This document shows positions 30,285-38,987 of a stretch of 64,000 nt of DNA, in pieces. This stretch comes from Alphaproteobacteria bacterium (lineage in GTDB: Bacteria > Pseudomonadota > Alphaproteobacteria > Micavibrionales > UBA2020): contig WGNE01000024.1 of NCBI GenBank assembly GCA_016124645.1, forward strand, positions 17,745-81,744. The letters are read 5' to 3'. The notes below the pieces were generated by a model. The model had not been told where the DNA came from and did not search any database. It was given only the letters and a program-made list of their open reading frames with translations. Position 1 is the stretch's first letter; each line of letters begins with the position of its first letter. The translations under genes were made by a program, and so were the position numbers.

Positions 30285-30776
30285 ATGACCGAACTTGTCA
30301 CCTGCCTGTGGTTCGACCATGGCGAAGCGAGCAAGGCGGCTGAGTTCTACGCCGCAAATTTCCCCGACAGCCATGTGAAGCGCGTGAACGCCGCGCCCGG
30401 CGATTTTCCCGGCGGACGGGAAGGCGGGGAATTGACCGTCGAATTCACCGTGCTCGGGCGGCCGTTCGTCGGCCTGAACGGCGGGCCGAATTTCACGCCC
30501 GACCAGGCTGTGAGCTTCATGGTGATGACCGAGAACCAGGAAGAAACCGACCGCTACTGGAATGCGATCGTGGAGAACGGCGGCAGCGAGAATGCCTGCG
30601 GCTGGTGCCGGGACCGCTGGGGCTTTTTCTGGCAGATCACGCCAAGGCGGCTCATGGAACTGACGACGAGTTCGGACCGGGACGAAGCGAAACGTGCTTT
30701 CGATGCGATGATGACGATGAAAAAGATCGACATCGCCGCGCTCGAAGCGGCCGTGGCCTCGAAGCAGGCATCCTGA
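30285..30776 (+). CDS. PhnB-like VOC-superfamily protein
   Basis: '[25 protein letters not shown]', '[20 protein letters not shown]', '[16 protein letters not shown]'. Confidence 0.9.
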   Translation: MTELVTCLWFDHGEASKAAEFYAANFPDSHVKRVNAAPGDFPGGREGGELTVEFTVLGRPFVGLNGGPNFTPDQAVSFMVMTENQEETDRYWNAIVENGGSENACGWCRDRWGFFWQITPRRLMELTTSSDRDEAKRAFDAMMTMKKIDIAALEAAVASKQAS

Positions 30777-30800
30777 AAACCGCCCTTATCCGCCGCCGGC

Positions 30801-30829
30801 TTGACAGGGACGGACGCCGCGCCTAGATT
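30801..30829 (+). promoter_or_regulatory. sigma70-type promoter of the ABC/DUF3299 operon
   Basis: TTGACA-N17-TAGATT, 43 nt before the 30873 start. Confidence 0.65.
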
Positions 30830-30872
30830 CGGCGCATCGACCATGAACCGATGACGCAAGGCAGGAACCTGC

Positions 30873-31235
30873 ATGTCCACAAGGCTTTTCCGGCATAACA
30901 AGGCAAGCGCGCTGCATATCGCGGCCGTGCTGCTGATGCTGGTGACGCAGTTCACGCTGGCCGCGCACTACCCCGTGCACGTCATCGAGGACGTGCCGAC
31001 GGTCGTCCACGCGCAGCAGGCCGGTCACCACGGCCCCACGCATCACCACGGCGCGCACCATATCTGCCCCGTCTGCTTTCTCGGCGACATGATGCTGAAA
31101 ACCCTCGCGGCCGCCCCGGTCGTGCTGCCGCCGTTGCCCTCTGCATGGGCGCGGCCGGAGGTATTGCACAAGCGCATCGCCGCCCGCGCGACCGCACGCG
31201 TTTTCGATGCGCAGGGACCGCCCGCGCAGGGCTGA
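30873..31235 (+). CDS. His-rich exported protein (DUF2946-like)
   Basis: N-terminal hydrophobic segment; 'HHGPTHHHGAHHICPVCFLGDMM'. Confidence 0.6.
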   Translation: MSTRLFRHNKASALHIAAVLLMLVTQFTLAAHYPVHVIEDVPTVVHAQQAGHHGPTHHHGAHHICPVCFLGDMMLKTLAAAPVVLPPLPSAWARPEVLHKRIAARATARVFDAQGPPAQG

Positions 31236-31288
31236 TCCCCTCACTCTTTCCGACATCATTGGTTTAAAAACAAAAGGAGCCGCATATC

Positions 31289-31951
31289 ATGCTGCTTTCA
31301 TCAACGCATATCTCCATCGCAAGGCGGGGATCGCCAGAGCTGCATTTCCCCGACCTTGACATCCAACCGGGGCAAAGGACCCTGCTGCTCGGCCCCTCGG
31401 GCTGCGGCAAGACGACATGGCTTTCCGTTCTCGCGGGCCTGCTGGCCCCGCAAGGCAGGGGCAAGGTGAGTTTCGAGGGGCGCGACATCTACGCCCTGTC
31501 CCCGCGCGCACGTGACCACCTGCGCGGGCGGCACTTCGGCTTCGTGTTCCAGACTCTGCACCTGTTGCCGACGCTGGACCTGCGCAGCAACATCGCGCTG
31601 GCCGCCGACATGGCGGGCGCGGCGCGGGACGAGGCGCGCATCGACCGCCTGCTGCAAACGCTCGACCTGTCGCAAAAGGCGCGCCGCAAGCCCGATGCCC
31701 TGAGCCAGGGCGAACAGCAGCGCGCCGCCATCGCCCGCGCAGTGCTCAACGGGCCGAAGATCATCATGGCGGACGAGCCGACCTCCGCCCTCGACGACGC
31801 CAACGCGGAGGCGGTCATGAACCTGCTGGGCAAGCAGGCGCAGGAAACCGGCGCGGCGCTTCTCATCGCCACGCATGACAACCGCATTACGCATCATTTT
31901 GAAAACATTGTCCGGCTGGAAGATCCCCATCCGGCGAAGGAGGCCGCATGA
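31289..31951 (+). CDS. ABC transporter ATP-binding protein (LolD/MacB-like)
   Basis: Walker A 'LLGPSGCGKTTW', signature-like 'LSQGEQQRAAIARAVLNGPKIIMADEPTSALDD'. Confidence 0.94.
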   Translation: MLLSSTHISIARRGSPELHFPDLDIQPGQRTLLLGPSGCGKTTWLSVLAGLLAPQGRGKVSFEGRDIYALSPRARDHLRGRHFGFVFQTLHLLPTLDLRSNIALAADMAGAARDEARIDRLLQTLDLSQKARRKPDALSQGEQQRAAIARAVLNGPKIIMADEPTSALDDANAEAVMNLLGKQAQETGAALLIATHDNRITHHFENIVRLEDPHPAKEAA

Positions 31952-33153
31952 ACGCCCTGACACTCGCATCCGCATCCGTCAAGTCCCGCCCGCTGCACGC
32001 CACGCTCTGCGTCTTGGCGGCGGGGGCCGGCATCGCGCTGCTTTGCGCCATTTTCCTGCTCTCGGGCGCGGTGGAGCGCAGCTTCATCCGCAACGCGCAG
32101 GGCATCGACGTCGTCGTCGGCGCGAAGGGCAGCCCGTTGCAGCTCGTCCTTTCCACCGTCTATGCCGCCGATGTGCCGAACGGCAATATCGAGGCGGATC
32201 AGGCCAAGCGCATCGAGCATGACCCGCGCGTCGCAAAGGCCATTCCCCTTGCGCTGGGCGACAATCACAACGGTTACCGCATCGTCGGCACCACGCCGGA
32301 TTATCTTTCGCTCTACGATGCGTCTTTCGCACAGGGCAAGGTCTTCGAAAAACCCTTCGATGCCGTGGCGGGCGCCCTCACGCACCTGAAGACCGGCGAC
32401 AGCTTCCTGGGCGCGCACGGGCTGGCGGCGGACAGCGACGACATCCACCATTACCATGCCTATACCATCACCGGCGTTTTGAAGCCGACGGGCACGGTGC
32501 TGGACCGGCTGATCCTGACGCAGGTCGAGAGCGTCCAGCAACTGCACGCCCACCCTGATCTGGGGGACCCCGACGCGGCGGAGGACTTGAAGATCAGCCA
32601 TGAGGTGACGGCGCTTTTGCTGAAAATGAAAAGCCCGCTTTCCATCATGTCCATGCCGCGCCAGCTCAACAAGACGTCCAACATGCTGGCGGCCAATCCG
32701 GGCTACGAGATGGCGCGCTTTTCGCGCAGCATGGGCTTCGGCAAGGAGGTGCTGACGGCGCTGGGCGCGGGCTTCGTCGCGCTCTCGGCGCTCATGCTGC
32801 TCTCCGCGCTGGCGTCCAGCCTCGCGGCGCGGCGCTATGACCTCGGCGTGCTGCGCGTGCTGGGCGCTTCGCCCTTCACCCTGTCTTGCACCGTCATCGC
32901 GGAGGGGATGATGCTGAGCCTCGCGGGGGCCGTCTTCGGCATCCTTGCCGGCCACGGCATGGCCTATCTGGTGGCGGTGAACATCGACAGCCTTCAGGGG
33001 CTGGTCTTGCCGCAATCCTTCCTGCATTTCGGCGCGCTGGACGGCGCATTGCTCGGCATGGGCGCGGTGACGGGGCTCGTCGCCGGGCTGGTGCCCGCGG
33101 TTTCCGCCGCGCGCACCGACATCGCGGGCATCCTCGCAAGGGGGCGCGCATGA
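31948..33153 (+). CDS. ABC transporter permease (FtsX/MacB-like)
   Basis: 'IDVVVGAKGSPLQLVLSTVYAADVPNGNI', C-terminal TM segments; 4-nt overlap with the ATPase. Confidence 0.9.
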   Translation: MNALTLASASVKSRPLHATLCVLAAGAGIALLCAIFLLSGAVERSFIRNAQGIDVVVGAKGSPLQLVLSTVYAADVPNGNIEADQAKRIEHDPRVAKAIPLALGDNHNGYRIVGTTPDYLSLYDASFAQGKVFEKPFDAVAGALTHLKTGDSFLGAHGLAADSDDIHHYHAYTITGVLKPTGTVLDRLILTQVESVQQLHAHPDLGDPDAAEDLKISHEVTALLLKMKSPLSIMSMPRQLNKTSNMLAANPGYEMARFSRSMGFGKEVLTALGAGFVALSALMLLSALASSLAARRYDLGVLRVLGASPFTLSCTVIAEGMMLSLAGAVFGILAGHGMAYLVAVNIDSLQGLVLPQSFLHFGALDGALLGMGAVTGLVAGLVPAVSAARTDIAGILARGRA

Positions 33154-33689
33154 TGAAAAAAGCAGGCTGCATCCTCGCGTTCCTGCTGCTTCTTTCCCTG
33201 TGGTCGGCGCCGGCGACGGCGCTGACCATGGAGAAGGGGAGCGACAGCCCCACGCGCACATTGATGGATTACATCAAGAACTACGTCGATGTGCCGCCGG
33301 GCGCGACCGACTGGAAAGTCTTCGGCAAGACGAAGGAGATCGACATCCGCGGCACGACCAAGGACGGCTACGACCTCGAATACTACAAGCCCGGCTTCAC
33401 GAAGGAGGTCGAGGCGTTGGACGGCAAGCAGGTGACGGTCAAGGGCTTCATGTTCCCGCTGGACGCGACGGACGCGCAGAAGAACTTCCTCTTCGGCCCG
33501 TTTCCGGTCAGCTGCCCGTTCCACTACCACGTCTCGCCCGCGCTGGTGCTGGAAGTGCATGCGGACAAGCACCCGGTGACCTTCTCCTACGACCCCGTCA
33601 CCATCACCGGCACCCTGCAGCTGGTGAAGAAGGATCCGGTCAACAGCACCTTTTACCGGCTGCTGGACGCGCATCTCGTCAGGCCGTGA
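33150..33689 (+). CDS. DUF3299-family exported protein
   Basis: Signal peptide; 'LDGKQVTVKGFMFPLDATDAQKNFLFGPFPVSCPFHYHVSPALVLEV'; overlaps permease stop. Confidence 0.82.
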   Translation: MMKKAGCILAFLLLLSLWSAPATALTMEKGSDSPTRTLMDYIKNYVDVPPGATDWKVFGKTKEIDIRGTTKDGYDLEYYKPGFTKEVEALDGKQVTVKGFMFPLDATDAQKNFLFGPFPVSCPFHYHVSPALVLEVHADKHPVTFSYDPVTITGTLQLVKKDPVNSTFYRLLDAHLVRP

Positions 33690-33732
33690 AGAAGTATTGT
33701 CGGCGCATCGTTTTCAGGCTATTTTCTGATTT

Positions 33733-34314
33733 ATGATACCGCGTTCATTTTACTTCGTAAGGCACGGCGAGACGGACTGGAACAAGCAAGGGCTTATCCA
33801 GGGCCGCACCGACATTCCGCTCAACGACACGGGGCGCGCGCAGGCGCGCCGCGCGATCGAGACGATTGCGGGGCTGCCCATCGACCTCATCGTTTCCAGC
33901 GACCTTGCCCGCGCGCATGAAACGGCGCTGATCCTCAATGAAAAGCTGCAAAGGCCGATGCTGATAGACCCGGCCGTGCGCGAGCGCAACTACGGCGTTT
34001 TCGAGGGGAAGAACGTGCAGGAGATGGACGCGATCAAGAAGGACATGATCGCCCGCGGCCTGCCGCCGGAGGAAAACGGCTATCCCTGCCCGGAAGAGGC
34101 CGAGTCCTATACCGAATTCCGCCAGCGCACGCTGGAGGGCTTTTCCCGGCAGCTGACGGAATCGGAAGGGCGGAACGTGCTTTTCGTCGCCCACGGCGGC
34201 GTTTATCGCGTGTTGCGCCGTTGTTTGTTCTCGGAGCTCGACCACAGTCCCAACGTTCAGCCCTATCATTTCGACAAGCGCGGCGATGACTGGTTCCTTC
34301 TGACTTTGGAGTGA
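33733..34314 (+). CDS. histidine phosphatase (phosphoglycerate mutase-like) family protein
   Basis: 'FVRHGETDWNKQGLIQGRTDIPLNDTGRAQA', 'VAHGG'. Confidence 0.93.
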   Translation: MIPRSFYFVRHGETDWNKQGLIQGRTDIPLNDTGRAQARRAIETIAGLPIDLIVSSDLARAHETALILNEKLQRPMLIDPAVRERNYGVFEGKNVQEMDAIKKDMIARGLPPEENGYPCPEEAESYTEFRQRTLEGFSRQLTESEGRNVLFVAHGGVYRVLRRCLFSELDHSPNVQPYHFDKRGDDWFLLTLE

Positions 34315-34381
34315 ACATTCGCTTCGCAACAAGTTGATTTTTAAAAACAAACGGAATGTGATCTTTATTTGCTGCGGTACA

Positions 34382-34400
34382 CAAATACGCTGCGTATTTG
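34382..34400. promoter_or_regulatory. perfect dyad, candidate operator
   Basis: CAAATACGC-T-GCGTATTTG in the intergenic region upstream of the MarR-GNAT gene. Confidence 0.5.
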
Positions 34401-34503
34401 AACGGTAGTACAATTAAAGGTTGTTTGTCCCTTGCAAAATATCAAGAATCTGGCATATATTTCATAAAATTAGGATATAATAAAGGATGGCACCGGGGGT
34501 GGT

Positions 34504-35538
34504 GTGGGGTTACTGAAAAAGACGTCATTGGGCAATAAAGACATGTCTGTATCAAAGCCGGATATAGGGCTCGAACAAAGGGTCGAGATCATCCGTGAAT
34601 TCAACCGTATGTACATGCAGCGGATCGGCATGTTGTCGGAACATATTTTCGGCAGCGCCTTCACGCCCGCGGAAATCCGTATCCTGAATGAACTGAGCAT
34701 CAAGCGCCCCACGACCGCCAGCGTGCTGAGCCGCGATCTCGGCATGGACGGCGGCTATCTCAGCCGCATCCTGAACGGCTTCGAGCGCAAGGGGCTCATC
34801 TCCAAGCAAAAGTCGAAAGAGGACGCGCGCCAGCGCCTCATCCTCCTGACCAAGAAGGGCCGCAAGGAATCGGACGGCGTGCTGGAAGAGGCGCGGCGCA
34901 TCATGATGGGCATCGTCGCCCCGCTGCCGGTGGAGGAGCAAATCCGCCTCGTCGCCGCCATGAGCACCATCGACCGCATCATCAACGGCGGCGTCGGCAT
35001 GAACAATCCGCGCGTGCAGGCGCCTTTCACCCTGCGGCCGCACCGGCTGGGCGACATCGGCCTCGTCATCCACAGCCATGTGGTGCAATGCGCGGCCGAT
35101 TACGGCTGGAACGAGGAATTCGAGGCGCTGGTCGCAGAGGAGGCCGGCAAGTTCATCCGCAATTTCGATCCGGCGTGCGAACGCGGCTGGGTGGCGGAGA
35201 TCGACGGGCGGCTCATGGGGTCGATCTTCCTGAAAAAGAAGGTGGAAGAGAAGGGCGCCGGCTGCATCTGCCTGCTCTACGTCATGCCGGTCGCGCGCGG
35301 CATGGGCATCGGCGTGAGCCTGTTGAACGAGCTGCTGCGCTTCGCCCGCCACGCGGGCTATAAAAAGCTGGTGATGGAAACGGAAAGCGCGCCCGATTTC
35401 CTGCGGGCGCTGCTGAAGAACGCGGGGCTGAAGCTGGCCAGCGAAACCCCGCACCACCGTTTCGGCAAGGACCAGCTCGGCCAGATCTGGGAGATGGCGC
35501 TTTCCCCGGAAAAACCGGCGGCGGAAACCCCGGAGTGA
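34504..35538 (+). CDS. MarR-type winged-helix regulator fused to GNAT acetyltransferase
   Basis: 'LSRDLGMDGGYLSRILNGFERKGLISKQKSKEDARQRLILLTKKG' plus 'ICLLYVMPVARGMGIGVSLLNELLRFARHAGYKKLVMETE'. True start may be 34543. Confidence 0.9.
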   Translation: MGLLKKTSLGNKDMSVSKPDIGLEQRVEIIREFNRMYMQRIGMLSEHIFGSAFTPAEIRILNELSIKRPTTASVLSRDLGMDGGYLSRILNGFERKGLISKQKSKEDARQRLILLTKKGRKESDGVLEEARRIMMGIVAPLPVEEQIRLVAAMSTIDRIINGGVGMNNPRVQAPFTLRPHRLGDIGLVIHSHVVQCAADYGWNEEFEALVAEEAGKFIRNFDPACERGWVAEIDGRLMGSIFLKKKVEEKGAGCICLLYVMPVARGMGIGVSLLNELLRFARHAGYKKLVMETESAPDFLRALLKNAGLKLASETPHHRFGKDQLGQIWEMALSPEKPAAETPE

Positions 35539-35555
35539 TTTTTCTCAATGCGTGC

Positions 35556-36839
35556 TTATGATCCGAAGCCGCGGCGCGGCGCGGGTTTCAGCGGCGCCGG
35601 CTTTTGCGGCGCGGGCGCGCTCAGCTTGTCCGGCACCGGCTTGTAGCTTGCGAAGAGGGGGGTGAGGTCGATGGCGTTCATGTCGAAGGTCGGGTTGACG
35701 ATCCTGCCGCCCGAAGCATTGTTGAAATAGTCGATGGCGTTGATGAAGGCGACCGCGGCCTGCTTGACCTGCGGGTCGTTGTCCAGCATGTGGCTGTTGT
35801 AGAGCGCGGCGGCGAGATAAACGCTGCGCTGGCCGTCGGACATGTGCGAGGGGAAGGCATTGTCGTTGTATTTGCCGGCCTCGCCGATGAGGGCGCGAAG
35901 CTCCGTGAAGGAGGCGGCGTCCTCATGCGCGGTGAAGACGCTTTCCCCGCCGCGCATCATGGCGAAGGTCGAGGCATGGGAGTCGTCGCCCTTCAGCACC
36001 GCGTTCATGGCGCGCAGGTGCGTGATGATCGTTTTGGTTTCCTGCAAAAGGCCGGGGTCCGTGCCGCGGTCCTGCAGCACGCGGAAGGCGTAGATGTCGG
36101 CGTCGGACTCGTTCGCGTTGACATAGACGGTCTTTTCCTGGTCGCAGTGGCGCGCCTCGTGCAGCATCACGTATTCGAACAGGGTTTTCTTCAGCGCGGC
36201 GTCGCTGTGCTGGAACTTGAAATCCTTGCTGTCCACGCGCGAGAAGTCGGCGAAGAAACGGTTCAGCGAAAAATCGGCGGGCGGGCGGATGAAGCACTGG
36301 CGCAGGGACGGGTCGTCGTCGTTCGACATCGAATAGGCGTCGAGCGCGTTGGGGAAGATCATGTCGCCGAAACCCTTGATGAGGCCTTCGGTATAGATGA
36401 AGGGCGTGGCGATGGCCAGCCGGGTCTTGTTCTGGTGCGGGTCCTTTTCCGCCTCGTGCCAGATGATGCTCGTCTCGTTCCCGGCGAGGTGGAAGGGGTA
36501 GAGGATGTTGTTGCGCTCATAGACCCTGATCTCCCGGGCATGGAAGTTCTGGCTGAGGTCGCCGGGGTAGCCCTGTTCGGCCATGTATTCATTGAAGGGC
36601 TTGCTGACCAGCCCGGGGTGGAACTGCAGGCCGGTGGACAGCGCGCTGGAAGCCAGCAGCACGCCGAGGATGCGGTTGCGCCACTTGCGGCGGCGGCGCT
36701 TGAATATCTCTTTTTGCACGCGCTTGTTGCTCAGGATATCTTCGGGGATCGGCGGCAGCTTCGCCTTGCGGCGGAAGATACTGCTGAGCAATCCTTTGCG
36801 CTTTTCGCCGCCGTCCGGCGTGTTCGGGCTGTCGGCCAT
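35556..36839 (-). CDS. membrane-anchored putative zinc metallopeptidase-like protein (HEARH)
   Basis: Basic N-terminus, single hydrophobic segment, 'YVMLHEARHCDQEKTVYVNANESDADIYAF'. Confidence 0.6.
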   Translation of the reverse strand: MADSPNTPDGGEKRKGLLSSIFRRKAKLPPIPEDILSNKRVQKEIFKRRRRKWRNRILGVLLASSALSTGLQFHPGLVSKPFNEYMAEQGYPGDLSQNFHAREIRVYERNNILYPFHLAGNETSIIWHEAEKDPHQNKTRLAIATPFIYTEGLIKGFGDMIFPNALDAYSMSNDDDPSLRQCFIRPPADFSLNRFFADFSRVDSKDFKFQHSDAALKKTLFEYVMLHEARHCDQEKTVYVNANESDADIYAFRVLQDRGTDPGLLQETKTIITHLRAMNAVLKGDDSHASTFAMMRGGESVFTAHEDAASFTELRALIGEAGKYNDNAFPSHMSDGQRSVYLAAALYNSHMLDNDPQVKQAAVAFINAIDYFNNASGGRIVNPTFDMNAIDLTPLFASYKPVPDKLSAPAPQKPAPLKPAPRRGFGS

Positions 36840-36874
36840 TCTTCAATTCCAATGTCTAAGCTGTTGAGGTTAAT

Positions 36875-36903
36875 AAGATACCGGAATGACAGAAATATGT
36901 CAA
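36875..36903 (-). promoter_or_regulatory. sigma70-type promoter
   Basis: Minus strand TTGACA-N17-TATCTT upstream of the 36839 start. Confidence 0.65.
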
Positions 36904-36932
36904 ATTGGTATTTTCATCATGAATTCAGCGGG

Positions 36933-37703
36933 TTAAATCCTGAGCTGCACGACGACCGGCGTATGGTCCGAGGCTTTTTCCCAGCCGCGAGGCGTTTTGT
37001 CGATGGCGCAGCCCTCCAGCCCGTCGGCGGCCTGCGGCGAGAGCAGCAGGTGGTCGATGCGGATGCCGTGGTTCTGCGGCCAGGCGCCGCCCTGATAGTC
37101 CCAGAAGCTGTACTGGTGGTCGTCGTCGTTGCAGGCGCGGAAGGCGTCGGTATAGCCAAGATAGACCAGCTCGCGCAGCTTTTTGCGGCTTTCCAGCCGG
37201 AACAGCGCGTCCTCGGCCCAAAGGGCGGGGTCAAAGCAGTCGCGGTCCTCGGGGATGACGTTGTAGTCGCCGCCCAGCACGGTCGGCGCTTCCTGCGCCA
37301 GCAGCTCCTTCGCATGGGCGGTCAGCCGGTCCATCCAGCCCAGCTTGTAGGGGTATTTCTCCGTATCCACCGGGTTGCCGTTGGGCAGGTAGATCGAGGC
37401 GACGCGCACCCCGCGCACCGTGGCTTCGATATAGCGGGCCTGCTCGTCGTTCTTGTCGCCGGGCAGGCCGGAAACCACCTTTTCGATGGGGCGTTTGGAC
37501 AGGATGGCCACGCCGTTCCATGACTTCTGGCCGTGGACGGCGGATTCGTAGCCCGCTTTCCTGAAGTCCTCGGCGGGGAATTTGTCGTCGGTGCACTTCA
37601 ATTCCTGCATCAGCAACACGTCCGGCGACTGTTCCTCCAGCCAGCGCAGCACGTTCGGCAGGCGGGCATTGATGGAGTTGATGTTCCATGTGGCGATTTT
37701 CAC
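36933..37703 (-). CDS. xthA: exodeoxyribonuclease III
   Basis: 'VKIATWNINSINARLPNVLRWLEEQSPDVLLMQELKCTDDKFP', 'GDYNVIPEDRDCFDP', 'RIDHLLLSP', 'SDHTPVVVQL'. GTG start. Confidence 0.95.
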   Translation of the reverse strand: MKIATWNINSINARLPNVLRWLEEQSPDVLLMQELKCTDDKFPAEDFRKAGYESAVHGQKSWNGVAILSKRPIEKVVSGLPGDKNDEQARYIEATVRGVRVASIYLPNGNPVDTEKYPYKLGWMDRLTAHAKELLAQEAPTVLGGDYNVIPEDRDCFDPALWAEDALFRLESRKKLRELVYLGYTDAFRACNDDDHQYSFWDYQGGAWPQNHGIRIDHLLLSPQAADGLEGCAIDKTPRGWEKASDHTPVVVQLRI

Positions 37704-37739
37704 GGCATTATTTCCCAGTTTTATGAAAGGCTTAGGGTA

Positions 37740-37753
37740 TTTTAAGCTTAAAA
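37740..37753. promoter_or_regulatory. 14-bp perfect palindrome upstream of xthA
   Basis: TTTTAAGCTTAAAA, 37 nt upstream of the GTG start. Confidence 0.4.
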
Positions 37754-37962
37754 CGCATTTTTCGCGAAGGGTTTTTTGCGGAACATGCGTGTCATAATCA
37801 GATACGGCCATGACCGGATACTTGCCGCGGGGCGAACCGTTAACCATTCGGTGGGGGATGTCCTGATATGATGATCCGGGCCATGGGCCGGTGCAGGGAA
37901 AAGACGACACTGCCCTTGATCTGACCTCCCGTCGTCGCTTGTTTTTTTGAAAGGGACCGAGC

Positions 37963-38433
37963 ATGAAAAAGTTTTTGATGATGGCGAGCGTTTTCGCGTT
38001 TACCGCAATACTGAGCCAGTCGGTGATGCTGTCGCCGGCTTTCGCGCAGGACGATAACGGCGGCCCGCCCGCGGCCCATGGCCCGCGCGGCGATGGAAAC
38101 GGTCCCGGCGGCCCCGGTGGTGGCCCTGGCGGCGGTCAGGGGCCGAACCTTGACGAGATCAAGTCCAAGATCATCCAGCGCATGGACGAGCATATCGCCA
38201 AGATGCAAAAGGCCGAGGCCTGCGTGAAAGCGGCCAGCGACCGCGAAGCCCTGCGCGCCTGCATGCCCAAGCGCAAGCACGGCGGCGGTGATCGTGACGG
38301 CGACGGGCGCGGCTGGAAACGCGGCGGCGGCGACAACGGCGGCGGCTTCATGCGCCATCGTCGCGGCGGCGGCAGCGATAACGGCGGCGGCCCCGGCGGC
38401 GATATGCCCGACGATCAGGGCGGCGACGAATAA
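37963..38433 (+). CDS. secreted Gly/Asp-rich protein
   Basis: Signal peptide MKKFLMMASVFAFTAILSQSVMLSPAFA; Gly-rich low-complexity tail. Confidence 0.7.
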   Translation: MKKFLMMASVFAFTAILSQSVMLSPAFAQDDNGGPPAAHGPRGDGNGPGGPGGGPGGGQGPNLDEIKSKIIQRMDEHIAKMQKAEACVKAASDREALRACMPKRKHGGGDRDGDGRGWKRGGGDNGGGFMRHRRGGGSDNGGGPGGDMPDDQGGDE

Positions 38434-38457
38434 GCCCTGAGGTACGGATAAACAAAG

Positions 38458-38487
38458 CACCCGCTCTTGCGAAAGGGCGGGTGTTTT
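38458..38487 (+). terminator. Rho-independent terminator
   Basis: CACCCGC ... GCGGGTG followed by TTTT. Confidence 0.8.
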
Positions 38488-38509
38488 GTATTCGTTTTTT
38501 TGATTTCCC

Positions 38510-38866
38510 TCAGGTCTTCGGCGCGAAGGAGTTCCCGCAGCCGCAGGAGGCCGCGGCGTTCGGGTTCTTGATCTTGAAGGCGGATTTGATCATTTCCTGC
38601 ACGTAATCGACCTCGGCGTTGTTGAGGAAGGGCAGGGAGGTCTCGTCCGTCACCAGCACGGCGCCGTCTTTTTCGAAGGTCACGTCGTCGGGGTTCAGCT
38701 TGTCGTCCCAGTCGAGGTCATACTGAAAGCCAGAGCAGCCGCCGCCCAGCACCGTGACGCGCAGCATCAGCTTGGGATTGTTCTCTTTCTCGCGCATGGC
38801 GAGGATGCGCTTGGCGCAATTGCCCGTTATGGACATCGTCAGGGTTTCGGTCTGGGGTTCGGACAT
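38510..38866 (-). CDS. iron-sulfur cluster insertion/A-type carrier protein (ErpA/IscA-like)
   Basis: 'LMLRVTVLGGGCSGFQYDLDWD' and C-terminal 'NAAASCGCGNSFA'. Confidence 0.93.
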   Translation of the reverse strand: MSEPQTETLTMSITGNCAKRILAMREKENNPKLMLRVTVLGGGCSGFQYDLDWDDKLNPDDVTFEKDGAVLVTDETSLPFLNNAEVDYVQEMIKSAFKIKNPNAAASCGCGNSFAPKT

Positions 38867-38987
38867 GGTTTAATTCCCGTATTTAATTCTTTCCATTCAG
38901 GCAATAATATGGTTTAAAAACCTTGTAAATCAACAGAATTCAGGCTCCGCGGCATGGCCGCGACGGGTTCTGACGGGAAGGGTCGAT

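Noticed and set aside
34504-35538. Novelty of MarR-GNAT fusion
   Set aside because: This bifunctional architecture is widespread in bacteria; only the upstream dyad was kept as a finding.
35604-37523. 639-aa plus-strand ORF
   Set aside because: Spans two minus-strand genes including xthA; shadow ORF.
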